DNA of 64,000 nt from Sphingomonas echinoides ATCC 14820 (GCF_000241465.1 NZ_JH584235.1:1784293-1848292); one strand, 5' to 3'; numbered from the stretch's first letter, positions 1 to 8,820 are shown. Made by a program: numbers and translations. Notes: generated by a model not told the origin, from the letters alone.

Positions 1-1
1 A

Positions 2-1759
2 CACCCGACGGTCGGCGCGACCACCGCGCTCGGCGTGGGCACGACGGTCACCTACGCCAACACCGATAACGGCCCGGTGATCACGCCGAATATCGATCTC
101 AACAACCCGGCGAACTTCGGCTGGAACGCGGGCTCCCGCGTCAACATCTCGGACGAGCGGCGCATCAACAAGACCAAGGGCGCGCGCGCCGATCTGACCT
201 GGGGCGGCCCCAAGCTGAACCTCAAGGTCGGCGGTGCTTTTGACGACGTATCCCGCCTGATCCAGGGCTTCGACAACAGCCAGGCGTGGCAGAATGCGGT
301 CTGCGGCAATAACCCGAGCGTCTTCGTCCCCTCACCGAACACACAGCCGTCGTGCGTCGGACTGAACGCACCCGGCGCGGCACCCGCCGGTTACCCGACC
401 TATCCCGGCTATGGCACCGGATCGACTGCTGGGTTGTCCGGCCCGGTCACTTATGGCGGCTCACTCGTGCCCAATGCCGCCTTCCCGAGCTATCTGATCC
501 CGGGACCGGCCGGTTTCGTCACGGTGGACTTCCCGAAATTCGCCAATGCGACCAACTATCAGTCGTTCCACGACAACGAACCCACCGTCGGCGCGGCCAA
601 CACCGGCGCAAGTGGCGGCTATATCCGCGAGGTTGTGAAGTCGGCCTTCGCGACGCTGAATGGTTCGCAGGAGCTTGGCGGCAACACCCTGCGCTTCAAT
701 GCCGGTCTGCGTTTCGTCGACACGATCCAGACGATCACGGGGACGGTGTCGCTGCCGGATCCGCGCAACACGCTGGCCGGCGGTGCTTCGCTGCCCGATG
801 GCAGCCGGTATCCGAACATCTCGACGAGCGTGACCACGCGCAACGAATATCGCAACTGGCTGCCCGCCGCGACCTTCGCCTACGACATTGGCGCGCATGC
901 CGTCGTCCGCGTCGCGGGGTCGCGCACCATGACCCGGCCCGACCCCTCGGCGCAGCTACCCGGCGTCAACTTCGGCGCACCCTCGGCCGACCAGGCAACG
1001 ATCGGCAACCCCGCGCTCAAACCCTATCTGTCGACCAATCTCGATCTCGGCTTCGAATATTATACCGGTCGTGAAGGCGTGATCAGCGTCAACGCCTTCC
1101 GCAAGTCGATCACCGGCTTCACCACCACCAATATCACGACGGTGCCGTTCAGCTTCCTGGCGCAATATGGCATCACCTACGACACGCTGAACCCAACCCA
1201 GCAAATCGCGCTCAATTCGCGCGGCGGCCCAACCCAGGCGCAGGTCCAGCTTACGTCGCAGACCAACGTGCCCGACAAATTGACGATCAACGGCCTGGAA
1301 TTCCAGTGGGTCCAGCCGCTCGATTTCCTGACCAAGCACATTGGCGTGACCGGCTTCGGCTTCAACGCCAATGCGACGATCGTCGACCAGACGAGCAAGG
1401 GCGCCGCGATCGCTTATGGCGTCGCCCCCTTCACCTACAATATCACGGGCTATTACGAGAAGCATGGCGTGATGTTGCGCGTCTCGACGACGTCCCGCCG
1501 CGGTTCGCAAAGCAGCGGTGCCGCGCAGAACGGCATCCCGGCTGCGGCGTTGTTCAACAATGACTATACGTCGTACGATTTCTCGTCAGCATTTGATCTC
1601 GACAAGATCTTTGGCATCAAGAATCTGCCGCAACTGACGGTAAACGTCGCGAACTTCACCGATGCGACGTTGAAATCCTATTTCCAGTTCAGCAACGACA
1701 CCTTCACCCAGTATAAGCCGGGTCGACAGGTTCTGGTCGGGTTGCGCGGGACTTTCTAA
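2..1759 (+). CDS. TonB-dependent receptor, C-terminal part (cut by left edge)
   Basis: The reading frame is open from the first bases, so the start, signal peptide and plug lie outside the window; 585 residues of beta-barrel remain. The protein is an outer-membrane receptor that imports a substrate using TonB energy. Seen: long Asn/Gly/Thr-rich stretches typical of barrel strands and loops, the GNPALKPYLSTNLDLGFEYY segment (this region is characteristic of Caulobacter-type TBDRs), and a C-terminal ending GLRGTF with the terminal Phe used for outer-membrane assembly. A strong intrinsic terminator follows directly, so this is the last gene of its transcript. The substrate cannot be told from this fragment, though neighbours elsewhere in the window suggest carbohydrate-type ligands are common in this genome. 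Confidence 0.93.
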   Translation, partial: HPTVGATTALGVGTTVTYANTDNGPVITPNIDLNNPANFGWNAGSRVNISDERRINKTKGARADLTWGGPKLNLKVGGAFDDVSRLIQGFDNSQAWQNAVCGNNPSVFVPSPNTQPSCVGLNAPGAAPAGYPTYPGYGTGSTAGLSGPVTYGGSLVPNAAFPSYLIPGPAGFVTVDFPKFANATNYQSFHDNEPTVGAANTGASGGYIREVVKSAFATLNGSQELGGNTLRFNAGLRFVDTIQTITGTVSLPDPRNTLAGGASLPDGSRYPNISTSVTTRNEYRNWLPAATFAYDIGAHAVVRVAGSRTMTRPDPSAQLPGVNFGAPSADQATIGNPALKPYLSTNLDLGFEYYTGREGVISVNAFRKSITGFTTTNITTVPFSFLAQYGITYDTLNPTQQIALNSRGGPTQAQVQLTSQTNVPDKLTINGLEFQWVQPLDFLTKHIGVTGFGFNANATIVDQTSKGAAIAYGVAPFTYNITGYYEKHGVMLRVSTTSRRGSQSSGAAQNGIPAAALFNNDYTSYDFSSAFDLDKIFGIKNLPQLTVNVANFTDATLKSYFQFSNDTFTQYKPGRQVLVGLRGTF

Positions 1760-1776
1760 TCCCTCCTCGGGACCTC

Positions 1777-1810
1777 GGCGGGAGCGGCACGGCCGCTCCC
1801 GCCTTTTTTT
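1777..1810 (+). terminator. Intrinsic terminator of the left-edge TBDR
   Basis: A perfect 12-bp stem (1777-1788 with 1792-1803) closes on a 3-nt loop and is followed by seven T residues. It starts 17 nt after the receptor stop codon. The convergent PHP-family gene ends at 1834, so the element may also block read-through into its antisense strand. Confidence 0.92.
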
Positions 1811-1833
1811 GGGTGGGTAAAAGCTGCGGCGCG

Positions 1834-2997
1834 TCAGAAGTGGGGATCGAAGTTGAAATAGATCGGGTTCGACAGCGCGATCATCTTGCCGCTCAGCACG
1901 GTCGAAACCGGCACTTGCGGATAGGGGGTTTGCGGGCCTTCCACCTCGACCCGGTAATAGCTGCGCCCCTTTGCGGCGGGCGTGTCGGCGAAGCTTACGG
2001 CGTTGCTCGCCGGGTCGGTGTCAAAGGTGCCGAGCGGATCGCCATTCTTGATCACGCGAACGTGATAGACCGCACCGGCCACGCCACCGCCGACCAGACG
2101 CACCTGAAACGTGACCGGTTTGCCGGTCGGACGCGCATTGTCGCCCATCATCATGTCCATACGCCCGTCCCCGTCGAGATCGGCGCGCAGCTCGACGCGC
2201 GGGTCATAGGGATTGGCGCTGATCGACACGCGGCCGTTGGTCAGCGCATCGACCACGCCCTTGGCATTGCGCGTTTTCGCGAACACCCAGGTGGTTGGCG
2301 TGCCGACATAATTGGCGCTGCGCTCGCCCGTGTGGGACGTTTTCTGCTCGGGCGTGTCGGGCGTGCCGTGATGCGAATCGCTGCCGCCCCGCCCGGTCAG
2401 CTTGCGCCCCGATTTGAGCATGTCGTCCCAGATCAGAATCGCCGCGGCATTGTTTGGCCAGATCGCCGAATTCCACACTTCGAGCGAATCGAGCATGTCG
2501 AAGCTGAAGCCCCAATGGTCCTTGCCGGCGGGATGGTTGCCCGAAAGGTGGATGCCGAGCGCTTTCTTGACCGCGAGGGTCTTCGCGTCGCGCGCGTCGC
2601 GCACGTCGAACAGGCGCTGATGGTCGTACGGCTTGGCCGAGAAGACGTTGCCATGGCCGCGCTCGGTCGTCCATTCTGCGGCGTAGAGCAGGATTACCGA
2701 CTTGGATTTGAATTCGGGGTCGCTCCAGGTGTGGTGCGCTACGTCACCGGCGACGTGATTGTCGTGATCGGTGATCGCGAGATAGTCGAACCCCGTATCC
2801 TCGGCGAATTTTATGATCTTCGCTTCGGGATTGTTGGTCGAATCCTGGCTGTGACGCGAGTGCAGGTGGAGATCGCCCTTGAGCCACTGGCCATCGGTCA
2901 GGCTGGCAACCGGCGCGATGCGCGGCGCATCGCCCGGAGCGGCCAGCAACGGCGTCTGCGCTATGACAAGCGCCAGCAGGGTGAGACCAACACGCAC
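1834..2997 (-). CDS. Secreted PHP-domain metallohydrolase (CehA/McbA-like)
   Basis: A 387-residue protein with an N-terminal signal peptide (about residues 1-20). The polymerase-and-histidinol-phosphatase (PHP) metal-binding motifs are visible: DLHLH at 42-46, TDHDNH at 76-81, Glu108, and GSDSHH at 205-210, a pattern typical of CehA/McbA-family phosphoesterase-like hydrolases. Members bind two or three metal ions and cleave phosphoesters or carbamate-type esters; the substrate here is unknown. The C-terminal third (after about residue 290) looks like a beta-rich accessory domain. The gene starts 64 nt downstream of the TBDR at 3062-5572 on the same strand, so the two are probably co-transcribed, suggesting the receptor imports the hydrolase's substrate or product. 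Family sure, reaction unsure. Confidence 0.85.
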   Translation of the reverse strand: MRVGLTLLALVIAQTPLLAAPGDAPRIAPVASLTDGQWLKGDLHLHSRHSQDSTNNPEAKIIKFAEDTGFDYLAITDHDNHVAGDVAHHTWSDPEFKSKSVILLYAAEWTTERGHGNVFSAKPYDHQRLFDVRDARDAKTLAVKKALGIHLSGNHPAGKDHWGFSFDMLDSLEVWNSAIWPNNAAAILIWDDMLKSGRKLTGRGGSDSHHGTPDTPEQKTSHTGERSANYVGTPTTWVFAKTRNAKGVVDALTNGRVSISANPYDPRVELRADLDGDGRMDMMMGDNARPTGKPVTFQVRLVGGGVAGAVYHVRVIKNGDPLGTFDTDPASNAVSFADTPAAKGRSYYRVEVEGPQTPYPQVPVSTVLSGKMIALSNPIYFNFDPHF

Positions 2998-3061
2998 GGC
3001 AGGATCCTTTCGAAAAGCGAAAGCGGCGCGCAGCGTGAGGGCGTCACGCCGCGCACGCGCC

Positions 3062-5572
3062 TCAGAAGCGGTAGGTCAGCGACCCGCGATAGTTCCGTTG
3101 GTAGAGCGAGCTGCCGATATAGACCGGCTGTCCGGCCTGGCTGTTGTCGATCGTCCCCGCGCGCGGGTTGCCGTTGACCAGGCCGAACGCATTGGTGACG
3201 TTGGCCACGATCAGCCCGAATTGCAGCTTGGGCGTGATCTGGAATTGCGCGTCGAAATCGACCGACCAATAGGATGGCAGCCGGATCTGGTTGGCGACAT
3301 CGGTATAGAGCGCACCAACATAATTGACGTCCGACTGGAGCCGCACCTTGCGGTCGAACAGCGTCAAACCGGGGGTGATGCGGAAGGTATTGTCGGGCAC
3401 GCCGTTGACCTTGTGGTGCGAATAATCGGTCAGCACACCGGCGCTGTTGGTATAGACGAACTTGCTGAAGCGATTGTCCTGCCACGTCCAAGAGGCGTGC
3501 AGATCGAACCAGTCGGTCGGCCGCCACGTCCCTTCAATCTCGGTGCCGGTGGTCTTGGTATCGCCATAGACCGTGACCGGCGACAGCAGACCATTGGCGA
3601 GCTTCTGATAATCGCTGATCGCGTAGCTGTTATACACGGTGCGGAAGGCGGTCGCGTAGAGATCGACCTTGCCGCGCGAATATTTCACCCCGCCCTCAAG
3701 CATGTTGAGCGTCTGCACGACGGGGGTCGCATTGGCGTTGGTGATGAAGCTCGACACCGCCGGTAGCCGGAACGTGTCTGTATAGCGGGCGAACACCCCG
3801 AAGAACGAACGGACCTGATAATTGGCGGCGGCGGTCCAGCCGACATGATCGTATTTCCGCGAAAACGGCGTGAACACGCCGGTGCCGACGCCGACCGAAT
3901 CATCGGCGCTGGTCGGGCTCTGGCCGAGATTGACCTTCTTGGTGCCTTCGACCTGCCCGCGGGTCTTGATCTGCTCGTAACGCACGCCGCCTTCGAGCCG
4001 GAACTTGCTGGTCAGCTGCCATTCGTCGCTGGCATAAGCGGCGATATTGTCCGAACTGCCGCTCGCATTGGCATATTCGGCACCATATTGAATGACGCCA
4101 TTGTCGCTGATCTTGAACAGCTTGTTGCCCTTCGCATCGACGAGATAGGCATCAAGCACTTCGGCATGCGGCTTGACGTCCGTCAGCACGGCGGCGCTGA
4201 GCGCGTTATAATCTTCCTGCTCGCGCGCATAATAGACGCCGAACGCCAGGTTGTGCGTGCCGAACAGATCGACCTTGCCGACCAGACGGGTGTCGGTGAT
4301 AAATTCGTCGAGCGGCACGGTGTGCGTGCGCGCGAGATCGATCAACGCCAGGCCGTTGCCGTTCTGCTTGGCAAGGTCGAACGCCGCGCCGCTGTCGCGA
4401 TACACCAGCGCATAGCTGGTGCCCGCCGGGGGCTTGCCGAAGGCACCGGTTACCAACGCGCTGGCCGACGCGGCGACCGAGTAAGGCGTGATGCTGTTCC
4501 GCTGCGTCCAGCTCGTGCGATAGCGGACATTCTCCTCGACCTTGAAGCTGTCGGCAATGTCGTAATGCGCCTGGAAGCTCAGCTGGGTCAGCTTGACGCT
4601 GCTGCCAATGCCATTGTCGAACTTGACCGTACCGTTCGGCGTCAGGAAATTGAAATAGCGGGTGTCGGGCCCGACGACATTATCGACCTTATTGTCGAGG
4701 CCCACGACATTGCTGGGCGTGCCGTCGACATTGGCCTGATAGATGCCGCCGCCCCAATAGCCGACGCGCTCGTCGATCCGCTTGACGCCGAAGCTGATTC
4801 CGCCGCGATCAAACTCTTTGGACAGGTTGACGCGGAACTGGCCGCCGCGGTCCTGCGTGTAGCCCGAATTGTGCGGACCATCCGACGCCCGGTAATAGCC
4901 GCCGGCGAAGAAATGCCACCCGGTCGCGCCGATCGGGCCGCCGATCCACCCGTCGATCCGGTGCGAATTGTAGCTCGCCGCTTCGTAACGCGCGAGCGCT
5001 TCGAGCGTATCGCCGCCTTTTCGCGTGATGAAGTTGATCGCAGCGCCTGGCGCATTCGAATAGAAGATCGCCGACGGCCCACCGCGCACCACTTCGATCC
5101 GCTCGACGCTTTGGTCGATGCGCAGCGACTGGTCGCCATTGAGCCAGCCGAGACCCGGATCGCCCTGGATCGGGATGCCGTCCTCGAGCAGGGCGACCGT
5201 CTGGTAGCCGTCGCTCGGAATACCGCGCACGCGCACGCCGCCGGCGACTTCGCCCGAGGTCGGCGCACTATAGAAACCGGGCACTTGCTTGAGCGCCTCG
5301 GCAACGCCGATCGGGGCGCGGATGCGCAGATCCTGGTCCGAAATCGTCGAGATTGCGTAGCTCGTCTCGACCTTGCGCTGGCGCGACGTGCCCGCCCGAC
5401 CGGTCACGACGATGTCATCCCCATCGGCGACACGCGTCTTATCCGGTTCCTCCTGCGTCGGCATAGCCTGATCGGCGGTTGCGTTGTGCTGCGCCAGCGC
5501 TGGCGTGGCGATCGCGGTGCCAGCCAGCAAGGTGGCGACCAGCGCCGATCGATGAACAAGGGAATGGATCAT
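3062..5572 (-). CDS. TonB-dependent receptor
   Basis: A complete 836-residue outer-membrane receptor. A signal peptide ending in ALAQ (residues 1-28) is followed by a TonB-box-like DDIVVTGR, a plug domain (about 65-180) with the motifs VPGFYSAPTSGEVAGGVRVRG, LLEDGIPIQGDPGLGW and VERIEVVRGGPSAIF, and a 22-strand-type barrel ending SLTYRF. The plug resembles the FecA/FhuA/CirA class more than the Caulobacter sugar-receptor subtype seen later in the window, so an iron-complex or small phospho-compound ligand is possible. A TetR regulator lies 79 nt upstream on the same strand and a PHP hydrolase follows 64 nt downstream; together they look like a regulated uptake-and-hydrolysis unit. Confidence 0.95.
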   Translation of the reverse strand: MIHSLVHRSALVATLLAGTAIATPALAQHNATADQAMPTQEEPDKTRVADGDDIVVTGRAGTSRQRKVETSYAISTISDQDLRIRAPIGVAEALKQVPGFYSAPTSGEVAGGVRVRGIPSDGYQTVALLEDGIPIQGDPGLGWLNGDQSLRIDQSVERIEVVRGGPSAIFYSNAPGAAINFITRKGGDTLEALARYEAASYNSHRIDGWIGGPIGATGWHFFAGGYYRASDGPHNSGYTQDRGGQFRVNLSKEFDRGGISFGVKRIDERVGYWGGGIYQANVDGTPSNVVGLDNKVDNVVGPDTRYFNFLTPNGTVKFDNGIGSSVKLTQLSFQAHYDIADSFKVEENVRYRTSWTQRNSITPYSVAASASALVTGAFGKPPAGTSYALVYRDSGAAFDLAKQNGNGLALIDLARTHTVPLDEFITDTRLVGKVDLFGTHNLAFGVYYAREQEDYNALSAAVLTDVKPHAEVLDAYLVDAKGNKLFKISDNGVIQYGAEYANASGSSDNIAAYASDEWQLTSKFRLEGGVRYEQIKTRGQVEGTKKVNLGQSPTSADDSVGVGTGVFTPFSRKYDHVGWTAAANYQVRSFFGVFARYTDTFRLPAVSSFITNANATPVVQTLNMLEGGVKYSRGKVDLYATAFRTVYNSYAISDYQKLANGLLSPVTVYGDTKTTGTEIEGTWRPTDWFDLHASWTWQDNRFSKFVYTNSAGVLTDYSHHKVNGVPDNTFRITPGLTLFDRKVRLQSDVNYVGALYTDVANQIRLPSYWSVDFDAQFQITPKLQFGLIVANVTNAFGLVNGNPRAGTIDNSQAGQPVYIGSSLYQRNYRGSLTYRF

Positions 5573-5651
5573 TGTGCGCCCCGATGATTCGTGTCGACGC
5601 GCATATGGTAGTCTTTGGTATCGTTTTTATGACAGGTCGCGAATTGTCCCG

Positions 5652-6323
5652 TCAGGCCTGGATCGACACGGCGAGGTCGGACGCCTCGGTGGCGGCGCGC
5701 GGCGGGGGCACCCTTCCCAAATCGGGGTGATAATAAAGCGAGCGAAAAATATAGGTCAGATCTTCAAAGACGTGTTCCCGCGAACCGGCCTCTTCCTTGA
5801 GCATTTCATCGACCGAATAGGCGATCTCGACCGCCAGCCGCGTACGTCGGTGGATCAGCTCGCGGGGGATGTCAGGCAGATAGGTTGCGTACACATCCGT
5901 CATCAGATCGGTGACGAAATGATGCGAGGCCAGGCGGATATGCGCGAGGCTCGGCACCGCGCGCAGCGCCCGCATGATCCAGATCGCGCCCGGCTGCTGC
6001 CCCGTGATCGCGTCCATTTCGCGGACAAGATCTTCGACATGGTCGACCAACGTATCGTATCCGGCATCCTGATAGCGGTCGATCCAGCGCGTCAGGGCTT
6101 CGTTCTGGCGCTGCATCAGTCGTTCCGCCAGCGCCTCGATCACGGCATATTTGTCATCGAAATATCGATAGAAAGCGGGGGAGGTCAGCTTGGCGCGCTG
6201 AACGATGAGGTTGCTCGAAATCCGCTCGATGCCAACTTCCTCCAGCAGCGATTCCGCGGCCGAGAGGAGGAGCTCATACGTCTTGCGCGACCGCTCCTGC
6301 ATCGGCTTGCGATGATTGCTCAA
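5652..6323 (-). CDS. TetR/AcrR family transcriptional regulator
   Basis: An N-terminal TetR helix-turn-helix is visible (ERSRKTYELLLSAAESLLEE, then LIVQRAKLTSPAFYRYFDDK), followed by a helical ligand-binding domain; about 223 residues. I place the start at a TTG at 6323 because GGAGA sits six bases upstream; a GTG at 6365 and an ATG at 6302 are alternatives with no visible ribosome-binding site. The gene lies just upstream of the TBDR at 3062-5572 on the same strand, so it is the natural candidate regulator of that receptor and its PHP partner. An imperfect palindrome at 6387-6404, upstream of its own start, may be its operator. The ligand is unknown. Confidence 0.88.
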   Translation of the reverse strand: MSNHRKPMQERSRKTYELLLSAAESLLEEVGIERISSNLIVQRAKLTSPAFYRYFDDKYAVIEALAERLMQRQNEALTRWIDRYQDAGYDTLVDHVEDLVREMDAITGQQPGAIWIMRALRAVPSLAHIRLASHHFVTDLMTDVYATYLPDIPRELIHRRTRLAVEIAYSVDEMLKEEAGSREHVFEDLTYIFRSLYYHPDLGRVPPPRAATEASDLAVSIQA

Positions 6324-6386
6324 CCCATCTCTCCCGCCGCGCTCACCGGCCTGCGACCTTCTCACGATCGGACCGTAAGGGCAATG

Positions 6387-6404
6387 CGATATTGATAACT
6401 ATCG
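6387..6404. promoter_or_regulatory. Imperfect palindrome upstream of TetR gene, candidate operator
   Basis: The 18-mer CGATATTGATAACTATCG has half-sites that match at 7 of 9 positions (CGATA and TATCG arms are exact). It is AT-rich in a GC-rich genome and lies 22-64 nt upstream of the possible TetR starts, where autoregulatory TetR operators usually sit. Binding is inferred only. Confidence 0.4.
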
Positions 6405-6501
6405 TTTCCGGAGATTCAACCGCCGTCGGACCATGGGTGCGGAGGGCATCCGCAGCGGGCGCGACCTCCATTGCAGGATCGCCCGACGTCAACGGTATCG
6501 G

Positions 6502-6738
6502 TCAGGTGGTTACGCCATACTTGTTCAGCCGAAGCTCAAATTCTTCCTGCAACTCCGGCCAAGCGTCAAACGCTGGTTGAATAACCAGCAGCCCTATTTC
6601 GGCGAGCGCCGCTGCTATGCCTTTCCGAAGATCGGTATCTTCCGGCAGATTATGCTTCAAAATATCATACAACCGCACCAATTCACGGGAGGCAGCGGTC
6701 CCACCATTGGCCAAAATTCGAGCCATATCTTTATCCAT
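6502..6738 (-). CDS. Small hypothetical protein, 78 residues
   Basis: I do not recognise this family. The ATG at 6738 is preceded by GAGAGG at a good distance, which supports translation from here rather than from the ATG 27 nt further upstream. The product is acidic and mostly alpha-helical in appearance (MDKDMARILANGG..., PAFDAWPELQEEFELRLNKY), with no signal peptide, no membrane segment and no cysteine. It sits alone between a TetR gene and an acetyltransferase, all on the same strand but with more than 120 nt between genes, so context gives no function. Confidence 0.55.
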   Translation of the reverse strand: MDKDMARILANGGTAASRELVRLYDILKHNLPEDTDLRKGIAAALAEIGLLVIQPAFDAWPELQEEFELRLNKYGVTT

Positions 6739-6882
6739 ATCGCCCTCTCGACCGCCTAGCGCCATCCTGCGGCTGCCCGTTATGTGGTTATATCTTTGAA
6801 TTTATCCACGCCGCCTAGGCCCTGCCTGCATGCGTAGAGCAAGACCTTCCGCCCTATCAACGCCATCCGCAACAATAGCCGC

Positions 6883-7497
6883 TCATCTTTCCCGGTCCGC
6901 TGAACCCGCCAGCCACAGCATGCGCTGGTGGAAATCGAGCGGCGGGTCGACGTCGCGAAAACCGAGCTTAAGGTAGAGCGCCCGCGCACGAGCGTTGGAA
7001 TGCGCGACATGCAAATCAAAGCCCTGGCCGCCCGCTGCGGCGAGCAAGGTCTTGGTCCAACGGAGCAAGGCCACGCCAAAACCGCGCTTGTTCGGCAGAA
7101 AACTCATCTCCAGCGCGTGCCACACGGGACCGTGACGATCGAGATAATAGCGCCCGATCGGTGCCACCGTATCGCCCTCCACGCGCTCGACGATCCAATA
7201 GTCGCCGCGCGGGAAGGCTTTCAGAAAATGGCGATGCTGCAGGTCGAACTGTTCGCGGATGATACGCTCGCGCGCCTCGGTGCCCCATGGCGCCAGCACG
7301 AAATCGGGCGCGCTGATCGCGCGGTGCAGCGCGCGGAGAAAGCCAAGATCGTCACGCCCCGCCGCCCGGAGCCGTACCCCCGCTGCCGCCAGCATCGGCG
7401 TCAGCGCGGGCGTCGTGGCGCGCGGATCGGGAAAACGCGGCAATGGGCGATCAATGCGCGTTTGAATGGTTGCGCCCGTCTTTGCAGGCTTTACCAT
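6883..7497 (-). CDS. GNAT-family N-acetyltransferase
   Basis: The core from about residue 38 (VRLRAAGRDDLGFLRALHRA) to the C-terminus has the GNAT pattern: the first beta-strand/helix, a central strand reading WHALEMSFLPNKRGFGVALL in place of the usual acetyl-CoA-binding V-R/Q-x-x-G-x-G/A turn, and the late NARARALYLKLGFR segment typical of the fourth motif. It should transfer an acyl group from acyl-CoA to an amine; the substrate is unknown. The start is uncertain: I chose the ATG at 7497, which leaves 48 nt to the divergent gene at 7546; the ATG at 7395 gives a shorter protein that still keeps the fold. Cytoplasmic, no signal peptide. Confidence 0.75.
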   Translation of the reverse strand: MVKPAKTGATIQTRIDRPLPRFPDPRATTPALTPMLAAAGVRLRAAGRDDLGFLRALHRAISAPDFVLAPWGTEARERIIREQFDLQHRHFLKAFPRGDYWIVERVEGDTVAPIGRYYLDRHGPVWHALEMSFLPNKRGFGVALLRWTKTLLAAAGGQGFDLHVAHSNARARALYLKLGFRDVDPPLDFHQRMLWLAGSADRER

Positions 7498-7545
7498 TGC
7501 AGGGGCAATCGCAGTGGCGACAAAGCAACGCATAGGGGAAAGACA

Positions 7546-7836
7546 ATGAAACTGCCGGCGGCGGAGGATTTTGAGCCTTGGGTGGGCAAAGCGGTGCGAG
7601 TGTTGACGGTGCCTGAACCCGTTGAAGTGCGGCTGCTGCAGATCGACCGCAAAAGCCATTTGGTCAACCACTTCCGCGAACCCTTTACGCTCATCTTCGA
7701 ATCGCCCGAAACCGTCTATCTGCTCGATGAAACCTATGAGTTCGATTGTGGCAAGGGCGGCCCCTACCCCATTGCCATAAGCCAGTTACAGCCGAGGCCC
7801 GGACAGCCCCGACTGTATCAGGCGACCTTTTGTTAA
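7546..7836 (+). CDS. DUF6916-like small protein
   Basis: A 96-residue protein starting MKLPAAEDFEPWVGKAVRV; AGGGGAAAG lies just before the ATG at 7546 and fixes this start. It is a compact beta-rich protein (EVRLLQIDRKSHLVN, FTLIFESPETVYLLDETYEF) and resembles the DUF6916 family, which from memory is commonly found next to tail-collar/microcystin-dependent proteins; that is exactly the neighbour here. The gene converges with that neighbour and their stop codons overlap within one TTAA. The family is inferred from context and general sequence feel, not from a search. No signal peptide. Confidence 0.7.
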   Translation: MKLPAAEDFEPWVGKAVRVLTVPEPVEVRLLQIDRKSHLVNHFREPFTLIFESPETVYLLDETYEFDCGKGGPYPIAISQLQPRPGQPRLYQATFC

Positions 7837-8474
7837 GGGCGCGTCGGCCAAATGCCAGAAGTCGCGATGATGGTGAAGATGCCGATCGATGGCTGAATGT
7901 TGGGCACAGGGAAGTTGTTACCCGTTGAACCCGTGGTGACCGTTCCCTGCGGGGTGAAGGAACCACCCGTCACCGTGAGCCCGCCGATATTGACTGCGGT
8001 CGTGCCGGATCCGGCGGGCGCATACACTTTAACCGCGCCCGGGCCGCTATTGGGGAACCCGTTGCTAAGCTGACTTCCGGCAGCTGGAGCGTTCGTCACT
8101 TGCGTGGTCGTGGCTGCGGTCAGGACCGAGAGGGTGCCCGATGCCGTCGTCGCCCCTGCTGTTCCATGAAACACCGCCGTGTGGTTGTGCTGGGGCAGGT
8201 TGCTGAGGGTCAGCACGTTGTTTTCGTCACCGGTCGTTTCCCCAACAATATAGTTGGACAGGCCAGGCCCCTGGCCCGTGCCGACCATGACGCGACTGCG
8301 GACATCTGGAATGCCATAGGTGTTGACGCCGTCACCGCCGAAATTTGTGCCGAGCAGCGCAAACAGCGCTTGGTTTTGCGAAATCGGTAAAATCTGCCCG
8401 GCACATTGCAGCCAACCTAATGGTGCATAGGTGAAGCCGACCTGCATGATCTGGCCGATAAAAGGGTCGGACAT
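7833..8474 (-). CDS. Phage tail-collar / microcystin-dependent protein (MdpB-like)
   Basis: 213 residues starting MSDPFIGQIMQVGFTYAPLG; AAGGAGA lies 7-13 nt upstream of the ATG at 8474. The N-terminal FAPxGW-CxGQxLPI-like motif (YAPLGWLQCAGQILPISQNQ), the FALLGTNFGGDGVNTYGIPDVR segment and the LPQHNH motif are diagnostic of the tail-collar domain. Members form fibre tips of phage tails, and chromosomal MdpB-type copies are widespread in bacteria with unclear roles. The middle (about 105-180) is Thr/Gly/Ser-rich and low in complexity. No other phage genes are nearby, so this is a stand-alone chromosomal copy rather than a prophage. Confidence 0.88.
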   Translation of the reverse strand: MSDPFIGQIMQVGFTYAPLGWLQCAGQILPISQNQALFALLGTNFGGDGVNTYGIPDVRSRVMVGTGQGPGLSNYIVGETTGDENNVLTLSNLPQHNHTAVFHGTAGATTASGTLSVLTAATTTQVTNAPAAGSQLSNGFPNSGPGAVKVYAPAGSGTTAVNIGGLTVTGGSFTPQGTVTTGSTGNNFPVPNIQPSIGIFTIIATSGIWPTRP

Positions 8475-8640
8475 ACTGATTCTCCTTGTTTTGTTAAGAT
8501 TATACAGGACAAGAAACAAAGGTACGCGACGCTACTTGAATCCGCTCGATACACTGCGGCCTGCAAATAATGCGACCAAGGCGGGTGTGTACGCAAGTGT
8601 AATGGGCGATACCGCGAAAATTTGAACGCAGATCGCGTAT

Positions 8641-8659
8641 CATGGTGCGGTGCACCATG
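8641..8659. repeat. Perfect 8-3-8 inverted repeat
   Basis: CATGGTGC, spacer GGT, GCACCATG. Both arms match exactly. Position (upstream of the tail-collar gene, in a gene-free AT-richer stretch) fits an operator; a small hairpin in a transcript is the alternative. Confidence 0.6.
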
Positions 8660-8750
8660 TAATGTCGCACATAAAGTCTATGAATATTAAGCGCTTTATA
8701 CGCGCAGAGTGCGCTACACTGCGGAAATCCATCCGCGCCAATTGCGGATA

Positions 8751-8820
8751 CGGGGCAAGCCGATCGGCCAGAAGACCGCCGACTTGCCCCGTTCCTGCTA
8801 GGGTCCGTCCGTAGGACCCC
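8751..8820 (-). terminator. Tandem hairpins after TBDR, putative terminator
   Basis: Immediately downstream of the minus-strand TBDR stop (8829) are two inverted repeats: GGGTCC (8801-8806) with GGACCC (8814-8819), and CGGGGCAAG (8751-8759) with CTTGCCCCG (8783-8791). No T-run follows on the minus strand, so termination efficiency is uncertain. Confidence 0.45.

Noticed and set aside
7833..8474. Prophage remnant
   Set aside because: Only the tail-collar gene and its small neighbour are phage-like; there is no integrase, terminase, capsid, or attachment-site repeat around them.
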